Shown here: positions 18,404 through 27,203 of the stretch, in pieces
How positions within the stretch are numbered: position 1 is the first letter of the stretch
How the letters are laid out: every line of letters begins with the position of its first letter
NCBI RefSeq assembly: GCF_900177625.1
Contig: NZ_FXAU01000001.1
Span: 436,475-500,474, forward strand
From: Sphingobacterium psychroaquaticum
GTDB lineage: Bacteria > Bacteroidota > Bacteroidia > Sphingobacteriales > Sphingobacteriaceae
Direction of reading: 5' to 3'
Length of the DNA: 64,000 nucleotides
Program-made: the position numbers and the translations under genes
The notes under the pieces: model-generated
Seen by the model: only the letters and a program-made list of their open reading frames with translations
Told to the model about the DNA's origin: nothing
Databases searched by the model: none

Positions 18404-18466
18404 CTACTATCTACCAACTACTATCTACCAACTACCAACTACTATCTACGAACTACTATCTAGACA
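18397..18466. repeat. heptad array, 10 units of CTACNNN type (site B')
   Basis: Ten heptads in perfect phase: CGACCAA, CTACTAT, CTACCAA, CTACTAT, CTACCAA, CTACCAA, CTACTAT, CTACGAA, CTACTAT, CTAGACA. CTACCAA and CTACTAT mostly alternate. It ends 10 bases before the ATG of the next gene. Confidence 0.92.
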
Positions 18467-18476
18467 CTATTAAAAA

Positions 18477-19253
18477 ATGACATTCCTTATATTAGGTTGC
18501 GGTTGGGTAGGAGAGGCGTTTGCTCACGCGGTGAAAGCCTGTGGTCATACGGTTATCTTGACGACTACAAATCCGGCTAAGCAGGAGCGATTTATTGCAG
18601 CAGGTTTTACGGTCTTGTGTGTGGATTTTGACACGAGCATCGACATCTCAGTTTTTCCGGAACAGGTCGACTATATATTAAATAGCATCCCAGCGACCAA
18701 GCAACTGGGGCAGGAAGTTCTATCGCATCGTCTTAACCAGGTCGTTCGCGTCCTGGAAAAAGTAACCTATAAACAACAGATTTTCTTGAGCTCTGTGGGC
18801 GTGTACCCCGATGAAACCGGCCTGTATACAGAGGAATCCGCAGTGGATGAAACAAGCAATCTCTGTTATGCAGAACAACGGATGCAGGTCTGTCCGCGTA
18901 CCATTGTGTATCGATTGGGGGGACTTTTTGGGCAGGAACGTATTTTTGCTAAATATTTTCAAAACCGTGTTTGTGTTACGGGTGGACAGCCGGCCAATTT
19001 CGTGCACCAGGAAGATGTCGTAGCCCTCTTGCAGCTTGGTTTTCAGGCACAACTCCAATATTCGGTCTATAATATCACCGCGCCCGAACACCCGCTGAAA
19101 AAAGAGGTGATTCTGAAGTCGGCACGACGGTACGGTTTTTCGTTACCCTCGTCTTTTACTGATGAAGCGAGTTTTCAGAAAGTTGTGTCAGGTGAACGTA
19201 TTATTTCTGAATTGAAATATACGTTTATATATAAGTCACCGTTAGATTTTTAA
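18477..19253 (+). CDS. NAD(P)-binding epimerase/reductase-like protein (atypical extended SDR)
   Basis: A protein of 258 residues. It begins with a Rossmann motif (FLILGCGWVGEAFAHAVKA), and the middle has FLSSVGVYPDETGLYTEES followed by VYRLGGLFGQER, the pattern of extended SDR proteins of the YeeZ type. The usual YxxxK pair is not clear: Tyr is present in SVGVYPD, but a Lys four residues after a Tyr is not. It may therefore bind a nucleotide sugar without classical catalysis. The next gene's ATG follows 26 bases after its stop. Confidence 0.75.
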   Translation: MTFLILGCGWVGEAFAHAVKACGHTVILTTTNPAKQERFIAAGFTVLCVDFDTSIDISVFPEQVDYILNSIPATKQLGQEVLSHRLNQVVRVLEKVTYKQQIFLSSVGVYPDETGLYTEESAVDETSNLCYAEQRMQVCPRTIVYRLGGLFGQERIFAKYFQNRVCVTGGQPANFVHQEDVVALLQLGFQAQLQYSVYNITAPEHPLKKEVILKSARRYGFSLPSSFTDEASFQKVVSGERIISELKYTFIYKSPLDF

Positions 19254-19279
19254 TATATTTGATTTTTATACATTGTTTT

Positions 19280-20425
19280 ATGGCCTATAAATTTGCAACT
19301 AAAGCTATTCATGCCGGACAGGAGGCTGATCCGACAACAGGAGCGGTAATGACTCCAATATATCAAACCTCGACTTATAAACAAGCTTCTCCAGGAGAAC
19401 ATAAAGGATATGAGTATTCACGCGGTACAAACCCAACGCGTAAAGCATTGGAGGACTGTTTGGCTGCTTTAGAAAATGGTCGTTTCGGACTAGCTTTTTC
19501 TAGCGGCATGGCAGCAACAGACACGGTATTACGCGTATTGAAACCGGGGGATGAAGTGGTGACAGGAGATGATCTTTATGGTGGCTCGTACCGTATCTTC
19601 ACAAAGGTATACGAACCGTATGGTATTACGTTTAAGTTTGTCAACACGTCTGATGTATCGGTAGTCGAAGAAGCCATAACGGAGAAGACGAAACTTATAT
19701 GGGTGGAGACACCTACAAACCCAACACTGAAGCTGGCTGATATTGAAGCGATAGGCAAGGTGGCTAAGGCGCATAAGGTGCTTTATGTGGTGGACAATAC
19801 TTTTGCTTCACCGTATTTACAAAACCCATTGGATCTAGGAGCAGATATCGTGATGCATTCAGCAACCAAGTACTTGAATGGACACTCTGATGTCGTGATG
19901 GGTGCTTTGGTGCTTAACGACGAAGAGTTGTACAAGCAGTTGTGGTTTTATTATAATGCAGTGGGGGGCACACCAGGTCCACAGGATGCATTCTTGGCTT
20001 TACGCGGTATTAAGACTTTGCATGTGCGCATGAGAGCACATTGCGAAAACGGCCGTCGGGTTGCTGAATTTCTGAAAGATCATCCTAAGGTCGAAACGAT
20101 ATACTGGCCAGGTTTCACCGATCACCCCGGACATGAAATTGCGAAGAAGCAAATGCGTGATTTTGGGGGTATGATATCCATTGTACTGAAAGACGCCGAT
20201 CTACAAGAGACATTTCGTATAGCATCACGCTTTAAGGTGTTTACGCTAGCAGAGTCTTTGGGAGGTGTAGAGTCATTGGTTAACCATCCCGCAACGATGA
20301 CACATGGTTCTATTCCAAAAGAAGCACGTGAAAAAGTAGGAGTCGTGGATAATCTATTGCGTTTGTCTGTGGGGATCGAAGATGCAGACGATCTAATTGC
20401 TGATTTACAACAGGTATTGGGTTAA
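19280..20425 (+). CDS. metB: cystathionine gamma-synthase (PLP-dependent trans-sulfuration enzyme)
   Basis: The start is ATG at 19280 (MAYKFATKAIHAGQ), giving 381 residues; a TTG 21 bases earlier is unlikely. It is a Cys/Met-metabolism PLP enzyme: YEYSRGTNPTRKALE, SGMAATDTVL, WVETPTNPTLKLADI, the Schiff-base lysine in MHSATKYLNGHSDVVMG, and near the C-terminus SLGGVESLVNHPATMTHGS. The family joins O-acyl-homoserine and cysteine in methionine synthesis. Close relatives (cystathionine gamma-lyase, O-acetylhomoserine sulfhydrylase) share these motifs, so the specific reaction is less sure than the family. Confidence 0.85.
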   Translation: MAYKFATKAIHAGQEADPTTGAVMTPIYQTSTYKQASPGEHKGYEYSRGTNPTRKALEDCLAALENGRFGLAFSSGMAATDTVLRVLKPGDEVVTGDDLYGGSYRIFTKVYEPYGITFKFVNTSDVSVVEEAITEKTKLIWVETPTNPTLKLADIEAIGKVAKAHKVLYVVDNTFASPYLQNPLDLGADIVMHSATKYLNGHSDVVMGALVLNDEELYKQLWFYYNAVGGTPGPQDAFLALRGIKTLHVRMRAHCENGRRVAEFLKDHPKVETIYWPGFTDHPGHEIAKKQMRDFGGMISIVLKDADLQETFRIASRFKVFTLAESLGGVESLVNHPATMTHGSIPKEAREKVGVVDNLLRLSVGIEDADDLIADLQQVLG

Positions 20426-20448
20426 GTGTTTAAGATCAGTTCAATTAA

Positions 20449-21504
20449 ATGAATCCTACAATAAAGTTTAATAACGTTAATACCGTATTTTCAAAAGCGT
20501 TAAAGGAAAAAGCAAATGCCTATTTTAAAAGTACATTAAAAGATAAAACCGGCGATAAGCGGATTTTTACCAAAGCGGCAATCCTGCTGACGGTGTTTTT
20601 TCTGATTTACGGAATTCTGGTTTTTGTGCAACCACACTGGATCATCAGTGTCCTTTTGTGCGTTGTTTTTGGAATTAATTTCGCTGCTATTGGTTTTAAT
20701 ATCATGCACGATGCAGGGCACAATTCTTTTTCAAGCAATAAAAAACTGAATACGGTCCTTTCTTATAGCCTTAACCTTTTGGGAGGAAATATATATTTCT
20801 GGAAGTTAAAGCATAACATTGCGCACCATACCTATACCAATATCGAGGGAGAGGATCATGATATCAAGGTGAAGTTTATGCGTTTGCACAGTGATCAAAA
20901 GGCGAAAAAGTATCATCGTTTTCAGAAGTACTATTTTCCATTGCTGTATAGTATCTCGTATCTGACATGGATATACTACCAGGATTACGAAAAGTATTTT
21001 AAACAGGTTGCAGGTATTGAAACGTTTCATTTTCCATTAAAAGAGAAGGTTATTTTTTGGATGACGAAAGTTATACATCATTCCATATTTATTATTTTTC
21101 CGGTAATTTATGTTGGGTGGCTACCTACGTTGATTGGATTGTTGATCTCGGGGGTCGTGTGCGGTTTATTTTTAGCTGTGATTTTTCAGTTGGCTCATGT
21201 TGTAGAAGAAACAGAGTTTAAGGTGGTCGATACGGATCGCGTTGAAAATGAATGGATGATCCACCAGCTGAAGTCAACAGCCAACTTCTCAACAGAGAAT
21301 AAAGTGTTAACTTGGTTATTAGGTGGTTTGAATTTTCAAATTGAACATCATCTTTTCCCTAAAATCAGTCATGTGCATTATCCTGCACTAAACAAAATTG
21401 TTAGGCAGACCTGTCAAGAATTCAATATAAACTATATTGAATTTAAGAGCTTTAGATCTGCTTTTTTATCACATGTGCAGGTTATTCATGCCATGTCAAA
21501 GTAA
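20449..21504 (+). CDS. membrane fatty acid desaturase
   Basis: A protein of 351 residues with several hydrophobic segments and the three histidine boxes of membrane di-iron desaturases: HDAGH (His87-His91), HNIAHH (His122-His127) and QIEHH (Gln297-His301). The Gln in the third box is typical of front-end (delta-5/6-type) acyl desaturases. There is no cytochrome b5 domain, so electrons must come from a separate ferredoxin or cytochrome. It introduces a double bond into membrane acyl chains; the position is not certain. A strong terminator begins at its stop codon. Confidence 0.9.
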   Translation: MNPTIKFNNVNTVFSKALKEKANAYFKSTLKDKTGDKRIFTKAAILLTVFFLIYGILVFVQPHWIISVLLCVVFGINFAAIGFNIMHDAGHNSFSSNKKLNTVLSYSLNLLGGNIYFWKLKHNIAHHTYTNIEGEDHDIKVKFMRLHSDQKAKKYHRFQKYYFPLLYSISYLTWIYYQDYEKYFKQVAGIETFHFPLKEKVIFWMTKVIHHSIFIIFPVIYVGWLPTLIGLLISGVVCGLFLAVIFQLAHVVEETEFKVVDTDRVENEWMIHQLKSTANFSTENKVLTWLLGGLNFQIEHHLFPKISHVHYPALNKIVRQTCQEFNINYIEFKSFRSAFLSHVQVIHAMSK

Positions 21505-21545
21505 AGATGAAGGGAGTTTGCCACAGCAAGCTCCCTTCATCTTTT
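21504..21545 (+). terminator. intrinsic terminator after the desaturase gene
   Basis: AAGATGAAGGGAG (21504-21516) pairs with CTCCCTTCATCTT (21531-21543), and inner TGC/GCA pairs extend it. A short T-run follows. Confidence 0.88.
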
Positions 21546-21553
21546 AGTTGCAC

Positions 21554-21581
21554 TTGTTTTTAAATATTTTTTTTAACTTTG
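21554..21581 (+). promoter_or_regulatory. promoter of the purF gene
   Basis: TTG (21554-21556), 17-base spacer, TAACTTTG (21574-21581), a full match to TAnnTTTG. It places the transcript start about 11 bases before the ATG at 21599 and rules out the upstream in-frame start at 21548. Confidence 0.8.
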
Positions 21582-21598
21582 CACCATCAATTCAAGCT

Positions 21599-23509
21599 AT
21601 GAGTGACGCTATAAAACATGAGTGCGGCATTGCACTTATTCGACTTCTAAAACCCCTATCTTATTATCAGGAAAAGTATGGCACGCCCTACTATGGAATC
21701 AACAAGTTGTATCTTCTTATGGAGAAGCAACATAACCGAGGCCAAGATGGTGCTGGTATTGCAACGATTAAGTTCGATGTGAAGCCTGGAAACCGCTATA
21801 TTTCACGATACCGAGCGATGGGCTCTTCTGCGGTGGCAGATATTTTTGAATATGTGCAGAAGAAGTTTGCTGCAGTAGGGAAGGCTTATCCCGCAGAATC
21901 TAAAGATACGCAGTGGTTGAAAGATCATGTTAGCTTTACAGGAGAGGTGTTGTTAGGGCATTTGCGCTATGGTACCCATGGAAAGAATAGCATTGAAAGC
22001 TGTCACCCATTTTTACGCCAGAACAACTGGATGAGCCGTAACTTGGTTGTTGCAGGGAATTTTAATATGACGAACGTTGACGAGTTGTTGCAACAACTGT
22101 ATGAACTAGGTCAGCACCCGAAAGAGCAAGCCGATACCGTTACGGTTTTAGAAAAAATTGGGCACTTCTTGGATGATGAAAATCAAGAGTTGTTTGACAA
22201 GTTTAAAAAGGAAAATTACTCCAATGTTGAGATCAGTGCACTGATTGCAAAAAACATTGACGTAACGAAGATATTAACGCGTTCTGCTAAAACGTGGGAC
22301 GGTGGTTATACCATTGCTGGTATATTTGGTCATGGGGATGCTTTTGTTATGCGTGACCCTGCAGGAATCCGTCCGGCATTCTATTACCAGGATGATGAAG
22401 TTCTTGTGGTAGCATCGGAGCGTCCGGTTATTCAAACTGCATTTAACATTCCTTTGCAGGCGGTTAAGGAAATTAAACCGGGGCATGCGCTTATTGCGAA
22501 GAAAGATGGTACGGTAACGGAGGAAATGTTCCGTCAGCCAGTCGAGCAGAAATCATGTTCTTTTGAACGTATCTATTTCTCTAGAGGTTCAGACGCTGAT
22601 ATTTATAAAGAACGTAAAGAGTTAGGCCGATTGTTGTGCCCTCAGGTATTGAAGTCGGTTAACAGCGATATTAAAAATACCGTATTCTCGTTTATTCCAA
22701 ATACCGCCGAAGTTTCTTATTACGGGATGATGGAAGGGATTAATAGTTATGTGCGGAACTTCCAGAAAGAAGCGTTATTAAATCGTTCCGATAAGATATC
22801 GGATGAGGAGTTAGAGGATGTAATCAGTATCACACCACGTTTTGAAAAGCTGAATGTAAAGGATGCAAAGCTGCGTACCTTTATTACCCAGGATGCTGAT
22901 CGTACAGATATGGTGCAACATGTTTACGATACGACGTATGGTATTGTGCGTAATCATGAAGATACTATTGTTGCTATTGACGACTCTATTGTTCGTGGAA
23001 CAACATTGAAACAGAGTATTTTAACAATCTTGGATCGATTGCATCCGAAAAAGATTGTTATTGTTTCTTCCGCACCGCAGATTCGTTACCCAGATTGTTA
23101 TGGTATCGATATGTCACGGATGGGAGAGTTTGTTGCTTTTGAGGCTGCGATCAACTTGTTAAAACGTAATGGTTTAGCGCACATCATTGACGAGGTATAC
23201 CAGAAGTGTGTAGTCGCTATGACACAACCGATCGAGGAGATCGAAAATTACGTCAAAGCTATTTACGAGCCATTCACAGATGAAGAGATTTCGGAAGAGA
23301 TTGCGAATATCGTTCGTCCGCATAACTTGGAGGCAGAATTTGAAGTGATTTACCAAACTTTGGATAACTTGCATAAAGCTTGTCCTAACCATAAAGGAGA
23401 TTGGTATTTCTCTGGAGATTATCCAACTCCTGGTGGAAATAGAGTCGTGAACAAAGCATTTATGAACTGGGTAGAAGGAAAGAACGTTAGAGCATACTTT
23501 AGTTCATAA
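21599..23509 (+). CDS. purF: amidophosphoribosyltransferase, long Bacteroidota form
   Basis: The start is ATG at 21599 (MSDAIKHECGIALIRL), chosen because the promoter overlaps the longer frame. The protein has 636 residues, longer than the roughly 500 of typical PurF. It makes 5-phosphoribosylamine from PRPP and glutamine, the first step of purine synthesis. Cys9 after a short propeptide should be the glutaminase nucleophile; HLRYGTHGKNSIESCHPF and DPAGIRPAFYYQ belong to the N-terminal Ntn domain. The PRPP loop is IVAIDDSIVRGTTLKQS near residue 460. The extra length lies in the glutaminase half and the C-terminus. A second, shorter PurF elsewhere in the genome is possible. Confidence 0.87.
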   Translation: MSDAIKHECGIALIRLLKPLSYYQEKYGTPYYGINKLYLLMEKQHNRGQDGAGIATIKFDVKPGNRYISRYRAMGSSAVADIFEYVQKKFAAVGKAYPAESKDTQWLKDHVSFTGEVLLGHLRYGTHGKNSIESCHPFLRQNNWMSRNLVVAGNFNMTNVDELLQQLYELGQHPKEQADTVTVLEKIGHFLDDENQELFDKFKKENYSNVEISALIAKNIDVTKILTRSAKTWDGGYTIAGIFGHGDAFVMRDPAGIRPAFYYQDDEVLVVASERPVIQTAFNIPLQAVKEIKPGHALIAKKDGTVTEEMFRQPVEQKSCSFERIYFSRGSDADIYKERKELGRLLCPQVLKSVNSDIKNTVFSFIPNTAEVSYYGMMEGINSYVRNFQKEALLNRSDKISDEELEDVISITPRFEKLNVKDAKLRTFITQDADRTDMVQHVYDTTYGIVRNHEDTIVAIDDSIVRGTTLKQSILTILDRLHPKKIVIVSSAPQIRYPDCYGIDMSRMGEFVAFEAAINLLKRNGLAHIIDEVYQKCVVAMTQPIEEIENYVKAIYEPFTDEEISEEIANIVRPHNLEAEFEVIYQTLDNLHKACPNHKGDWYFSGDYPTPGGNRVVNKAFMNWVEGKNVRAYFSS

Positions 23510-23522
23510 AAAAACAAAGAAA

Positions 23523-23558
23523 CTATTTTGGTTTTATTGATCAAAATAGATATCTTTG
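23523..23558 (+). promoter_or_regulatory. rplU-rpmA promoter with an inverted repeat
   Basis: TTTG (23527-23530), 20-base spacer, TATCTTTG (23551-23558): an ideal Bacteroidota promoter 37 bases before rplU. CTATTTTG (23523-23530) and CAAAATAG (23542-23549) form a perfect 8-bp inverted repeat inside it. Confidence 0.85.
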
Positions 23559-23595
23559 CAGCTCATTAAAATATTAACAATTTTATTTTATAACA

Positions 23596-23907
23596 ATGTA
23601 CGCAATAGTAAATATAGCAGGACAGCAATTCAAGGTTGCTAAAGACCAGTTTCTTTTTGTGCACCGTTTGCAAGGAGACGAAGGCGCTAGTATTGAATTT
23701 GACAATGTATTGTTAGCCGAGGACGGTGGTAAATTTTCTGTAGGTACGCCAAGTATCGCAGGTGCTAAAGTTTCAGCTAAGATTTTGTCTCATTTGAAAG
23801 GTGATAAAGTGATCGTTTTCAAGAAAAAACGCCGTAAAGGTTACAAAAAGAAAAACGGACACCGTCAACAGTTCACGAAAATCCAGATCACTGGTATCAG
23901 TTTATAA
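23596..23907 (+). CDS. rplU: 50S ribosomal protein L21
   Basis: A protein of 103 residues, the usual L21 length. It starts [14 protein letters not shown] and has the basic C-terminal stretch [20 protein letters not shown] with the L21 signature, followed by KIQITGI. It binds 23S rRNA in the large subunit. It is the first gene of the conserved rplU-rpmA pair. Confidence 0.99.
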   Translation: MYAIVNIAGQQFKVAKDQFLFVHRLQGDEGASIEFDNVLLAEDGGKFSVGTPSIAGAKVSAKILSHLKGDKVIVFKKKRRKGYKKKNGHRQQFTKIQITGISL

Positions 23908-23953
23908 TTGAATTTTTAATCTGACTTTTTAAGTCATAAATTAAGATAAAGAA

Positions 23954-24217
23954 ATGGCACACAAAAAAGGTGCGGGTAGTTCCAAGAACGGCCGTGAGTC
24001 ACATAGTAAGAGATTAGGTATCAAGATTTTCGGTGGTCAGCAAGCTATTGCTGGAAACATCATCGTTCGTCAGCGTGGTACCGTGCACAACCCAGATGCA
24101 AACGTAGGTGTTGGTAAAGACCACACATTATATGCATTGGTTGATGGTACTGTAGTTTTCCGTAAGAAAGCTAACAACAAATCTTATGTATCTGTAGTTC
24201 CTGCTGAGCAGAACTAA
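23954..24217 (+). CDS. rpmA: 50S ribosomal protein L27
   Basis: A protein of 87 residues starting [16 protein letters not shown], followed by LGIKIFGGQ and IIVRQRGT, all standard L27. The N-terminal tail reaches the peptidyl transferase centre. It follows rplU by 46 bases and is closed by a strong terminator. Confidence 0.99.
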   Translation: MAHKKGAGSSKNGRESHSKRLGIKIFGGQQAIAGNIIVRQRGTVHNPDANVGVGKDHTLYALVDGTVVFRKKANNKSYVSVVPAEQN

Positions 24218-24234
24218 TTTTACGTAGGTTTTCC

Positions 24235-24283
24235 ATAACATAAAAAAGACCGTTGAACAATCAACGGTCTTTTTTATGTTATA
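24235..24283. terminator. bidirectional intrinsic terminator after rpmA
   Basis: GACCGTTGA and TCAACGGTC flank a 4-base loop; the stem continues through A6/T6 into ATAACAT/ATGTTAT. The same outer arms occur at the terminator at 27274. Confidence 0.94.
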
Positions 24284-24306
24284 GGGTTAAGAAGTTATGA
24301 TGGTGT

Positions 24307-24353
24307 TTACTTCTTTACTTTTGACTTACCCTTTTACTTCTTTACTCCTTACT
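24307..24353. repeat. short-period TTAC (GTAA sense) array at a gene end
   Basis: TTAC recurs at 24307, 24315, 24326, 24334, 24342 and 24349, mostly 7-8 bases apart. Read in the sense of the leftward 65-residue gene it is GTAA plus 3-4 bases. The stop codon of that gene (24326-24328) is one of the repeats. It resembles the GTAG heptad arrays in design but not in sequence. Confidence 0.7.
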
Positions 24354-24523
24354 TTTCCTTTAAAGTAAATTAAAAGACCCGTAAGAAATACCGGTAGGGT
24401 ACTATAAAGGCATATTTTTCCCAAATCAGTATAGCCGGGTTGGGCTATTTGATTGAATTGTGACAACCAGGTAAAGTACAATACAATGCCTGCTGCCATG
24501 ACTATTTTTCCAATTGTGCTCAT
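24326..24523 (-). CDS. small two-helix membrane protein of unknown function
   Basis: A protein of 65 residues with two hydrophobic segments (about 7-24, IVMAAGIVLYFTWL, and about 36-53, LYSTLPVFLTGLLIYF) and a basic tail. The minus-strand promoter TTG-N18-TATCTTTA (24580-24552) lies just upstream, which supports a real gene. The last residues (KVRSKEVKG) are encoded by the GTAA repeat array that continues past the stop. I do not recognise the family. Confidence 0.6.
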   Translation of the reverse strand: MSTIGKIVMAAGIVLYFTWLSQFNQIAQPGYTDLGKICLYSTLPVFLTGLLIYFKGKVRSKEVKG

Positions 24524-24551
24524 TTTTAGGGTTATACGTGTTACGTAAATA

Positions 24552-24580
24552 TAAAGATATTTTTAAGAAAATACAGTCAA
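24552..24580 (-). promoter_or_regulatory. promoter of the small membrane protein gene
   Basis: Minus strand: TTG (24580-24578), 18-base spacer, TATCTTTA (24559-24552), one base off TAnnTTTG. The ATG lies about 29 bases downstream. Confidence 0.55.
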
Positions 24581-24593
24581 TCGAAAAAAAGAT

Positions 24594-24636
24594 ATAAAAA
24601 AAAGCGTTCTGCCTTAGACAGAACGCTTTTTTTTAT
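24594..24636. terminator. bidirectional intrinsic terminator, end of queA
   Basis: GCGTTCTG (24604-24611) and CAGAACGC (24619-24626), loop CCTTAGA, with A8 and T8 on the two sides. It lies 14 bases beyond the queA stop codon. Confidence 0.93.
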
Positions 24637-24649
24637 AGGGGTAGAAATG

Positions 24650-25699
24650 TTAGATAATTAACATCGCATCTCCGTATGAGTAGAATCTGTACTTTTCTTT
24701 TACAGCCACTTCGTATGCATTCATGGTGTTTTCGTATCCAGCGAAAGCCGCAATCATGACCAATAAGGTTGATTCTGGCGTATGGAAGTTGGTGATCATT
24801 GAATTCGCGATACTGAAATCGTATGGCGGATAGATAAACTTACTTGTCCAGTCGCTCGAAGCTTTTAAATGTCTGTCTGCGGATACTGCTGATTCAATAG
24901 CACGCATAGAGGTTGTACCTACGGCACAAACACGACGTTTGCTGTCAATACCTTTGTTAACGATTTTTGCTGCTTCATCGGTAATGATAAACTGTTCAGA
25001 GTCCATCTTGTGTTTCGTCAAGTCTTCCACTTCAACGGTACGGAAAGTACCCAATCCAACGTGTAAAGTTACCTCTGCGAAGTTGATTCCTTTTAACTCT
25101 AAACGCTTCATTAACTCGCGAGAGAAGTGAAGACCTGCCGTAGGTGCAGCAACAGCTCCTTCGTTCTTAGCGTAGATTGTTTGGTAACGGAATTTATCTT
25201 CAGGTGTAGCCTTACGTTTGATGTATTTAGGAAGAGGTGTTTCGCCTAAGATTTCAATGTTACGACGGAATTCTTCGTCTGTACCATCGAATAAAAAGCG
25301 AATAGTACGTCCGCGTGATGTTGTATTGTCTACCACCTCAGCGACCAATAAATCGTCGTCACCAAAATATAACTTATTACCTACGCGGATTTTACGTGCC
25401 GGATCAACAAGAACATCCCAAAGACGCAATTCTTTGTTTAATTCTCTTAATAGGAACACCTCAATTGTAGCACCGGTTTTCTCTTTGTTACCATACATAC
25501 GTGCAGGGAAAACTTTGGTGTTGTTCAAAATCATGACATCTTGATCATCAAAGTAATCAAGTACGTCCTTGAATATTTTATGTTCTATTTTTCCTGAATC
25601 GCGGTGCAAAACCATTAGGCGTGCCTCATCACGTTGCTCCGAAGGTTCTGATGCTAACAAAGACTCAGGTAAGTTGAATTTAAACTGTGATAATTTCAT
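24650..25699 (-). CDS. queA: S-adenosylmethionine:tRNA ribosyltransferase-isomerase
   Basis: A protein of 349 residues, normal for QueA. It transfers the ribosyl part of SAM to preQ1 at the wobble base of tRNAs to give epoxyqueuosine. Conserved pieces: [62 protein letters not shown] and [21 protein letters not shown]. It is transcribed alone from a consensus promoter at 25774-25781. A 10-bp hairpin lies in its leader. Confidence 0.98.
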   Translation of the reverse strand: MKLSQFKFNLPESLLASEPSEQRDEARLMVLHRDSGKIEHKIFKDVLDYFDDQDVMILNNTKVFPARMYGNKEKTGATIEVFLLRELNKELRLWDVLVDPARKIRVGNKLYFGDDDLLVAEVVDNTTSRGRTIRFLFDGTDEEFRRNIEILGETPLPKYIKRKATPEDKFRYQTIYAKNEGAVAAPTAGLHFSRELMKRLELKGINFAEVTLHVGLGTFRTVEVEDLTKHKMDSEQFIITDEAAKIVNKGIDSKRRVCAVGTTSMRAIESAVSADRHLKASSDWTSKFIYPPYDFSIANSMITNFHTPESTLLVMIAAFAGYENTMNAYEVAVKEKYRFYSYGDAMLII

Positions 25700-25727
25700 C
25701 TCTTATTATATCGATATGTTTAATGTA

Positions 25728-25781
25728 TTGAAACCTTAACAATCAGCCTGATTAAAGGTTTCAAAAAGGCTTACAAAGATA
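25728..25781 (-). promoter_or_regulatory. queA promoter and leader hairpin
   Basis: Minus strand: TATCTTTG (25781-25774) is a full -7 match. Downstream in the leader, TTGAAACCTT (25728-25737) and AAGGTTTCAA (25755-25764) form a 10-bp stem with a 17-base loop, starting a few bases after the expected transcript start. Confidence 0.65.
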
Positions 25782-25940
25782 CGAAAATAAAACATAAAAG
25801 TCGTATTTTCACTGGATTATTAGTGTGTTTGCGGAATTCGATGCCTTGTCTACACCTTTACCTTGATGGATGCCGAAGGTTCGTTTTTTTTACGTCTGAA
25901 AAGACGTGGAAATGTTTTGTAAATAAACAGTAATTTAATT

Positions 25941-27203
25941 ATGTTTATACGAAATATGCTATTAGTCTTTCGATTATTAAAGGAGAGTTTTTTATTTGCG
26001 TTGTCTGCGTTGAAGGATAATCGTACGCGTACCTTGTTGTCACTATTAGGTGTTACGATTGGTATTATGACGATTATCGGTGTTTTTTCTGCCGTGGACA
26101 CCCTTCGTAATAATTTGGAAGAATCGGTACGTAAAATTGGTAGCCGCACGCTATACGTAGAGAAATGGCCCTGGGATGGAGGACCTGACTTCCCCTGGTG
26201 GAAATATGTAAATAGACCGGAACCTAAGTATAAAGATTACGAATCTGTTAGAGATCGTATGACCACGGCAAGTGATGTCGCGTACTCCATTTACATTGGA
26301 GGGAGTACCATAAAGTATCAAAATAACTCGGCCTCGAATGTCAGTATTGCTGCGGGAACACATAATATCTATGATGTTCGGAAACTGGATATTGTAGAAG
26401 GGCGTTATTTTACAGAGCAGGAGTCGCGTGCTGGTACCAGTGTTACGGTGCTTGGGGCCACGGTGGCGGAAGGGCTTTTTCCACATGGAAGCGCTATTGG
26501 CCGCTATGTGACGGCGAGAGGACGGAAGCTTCAAGTGGTAGGCGTGCTTAAGAAGGAGGGCTCAGGCATGTTGATTAATGTGTCTAATGACGACGCCATG
26601 TATATTCCCTTTGCGTTGGGACGTAATATTGTAAACTATGAAAACTATTCACCCAGTATTGCAATCGAGGTGAAGCCTCAATTCAGCCTGGAAGAAGCAG
26701 AAAGTGAGTTGATCGGTATTATGCGATCTACGCATCGGTTGGCGCCACAGCGCGAAGATGATTTTTCGGTTAATAAAACCACGCTTATTACTGCACAGTT
26801 GGATCAAATGTTCGTGATTATTAATCTAGCGGGTTTTTGTATTGGTGTGTTCTCTATTTTGGTGGGGGGATTTGGAATCGCTAATATTATGTTTGTGAGT
26901 GTAAAAGAACGAACAAATTTAATAGGTATCCAGAAGGCACTTGGGGCGAAGAATTTCTTTATACTATCCCAATTCCTGATTGAAAGTATCTTGCTTTGCT
27001 TAATTGGTGGTGCAATAGGGTTGGGCTTCGTCTATGGCTTAGCTGCACTCGCCAAGCTTTTATTTGACTTTACGGTTGTCGTTAGCTTGAAGATGGTTGT
27101 GATTACCTCCTTGCTATCGACTATTATTGGACTTATCGCTGGAATCGTACCTGCGATCAATGCTGCGAAGTTAGACCCTGTCGAAGCGATTCGAAGTAAG
27201 TAG
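25941..27203 (+). CDS. ABC transporter permease, MacB/FtsX type
   Basis: A protein of 420 residues. One membrane helix lies near the N-terminus (TLLSLLGVTIGIMTIIGVFS), then a large periplasmic MacB-PCD domain (about 55-270) and three C-terminal helices (about 285-310, 340-370, 385-410). The end PAINAAKLDPVEAIRS is the FtsX/MacB signature. Such permeases work with a LolD/MacB ATPase in lipoprotein, peptide or drug export; none is encoded nearby, so the ATPase must come from elsewhere. Its stop codon (27201-27203) is part of a heptad array. The start could also be the Met at residue 6. Confidence 0.9.
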   Translation: MFIRNMLLVFRLLKESFLFALSALKDNRTRTLLSLLGVTIGIMTIIGVFSAVDTLRNNLEESVRKIGSRTLYVEKWPWDGGPDFPWWKYVNRPEPKYKDYESVRDRMTTASDVAYSIYIGGSTIKYQNNSASNVSIAAGTHNIYDVRKLDIVEGRYFTEQESRAGTSVTVLGATVAEGLFPHGSAIGRYVTARGRKLQVVGVLKKEGSGMLINVSNDDAMYIPFALGRNIVNYENYSPSIAIEVKPQFSLEEAESELIGIMRSTHRLAPQREDDFSVNKTTLITAQLDQMFVIINLAGFCIGVFSILVGGFGIANIMFVSVKERTNLIGIQKALGAKNFFILSQFLIESILLCLIGGAIGLGFVYGLAALAKLLFDFTVVVSLKMVVITSLLSTIIGLIAGIVPAINAAKLDPVEAIRSK

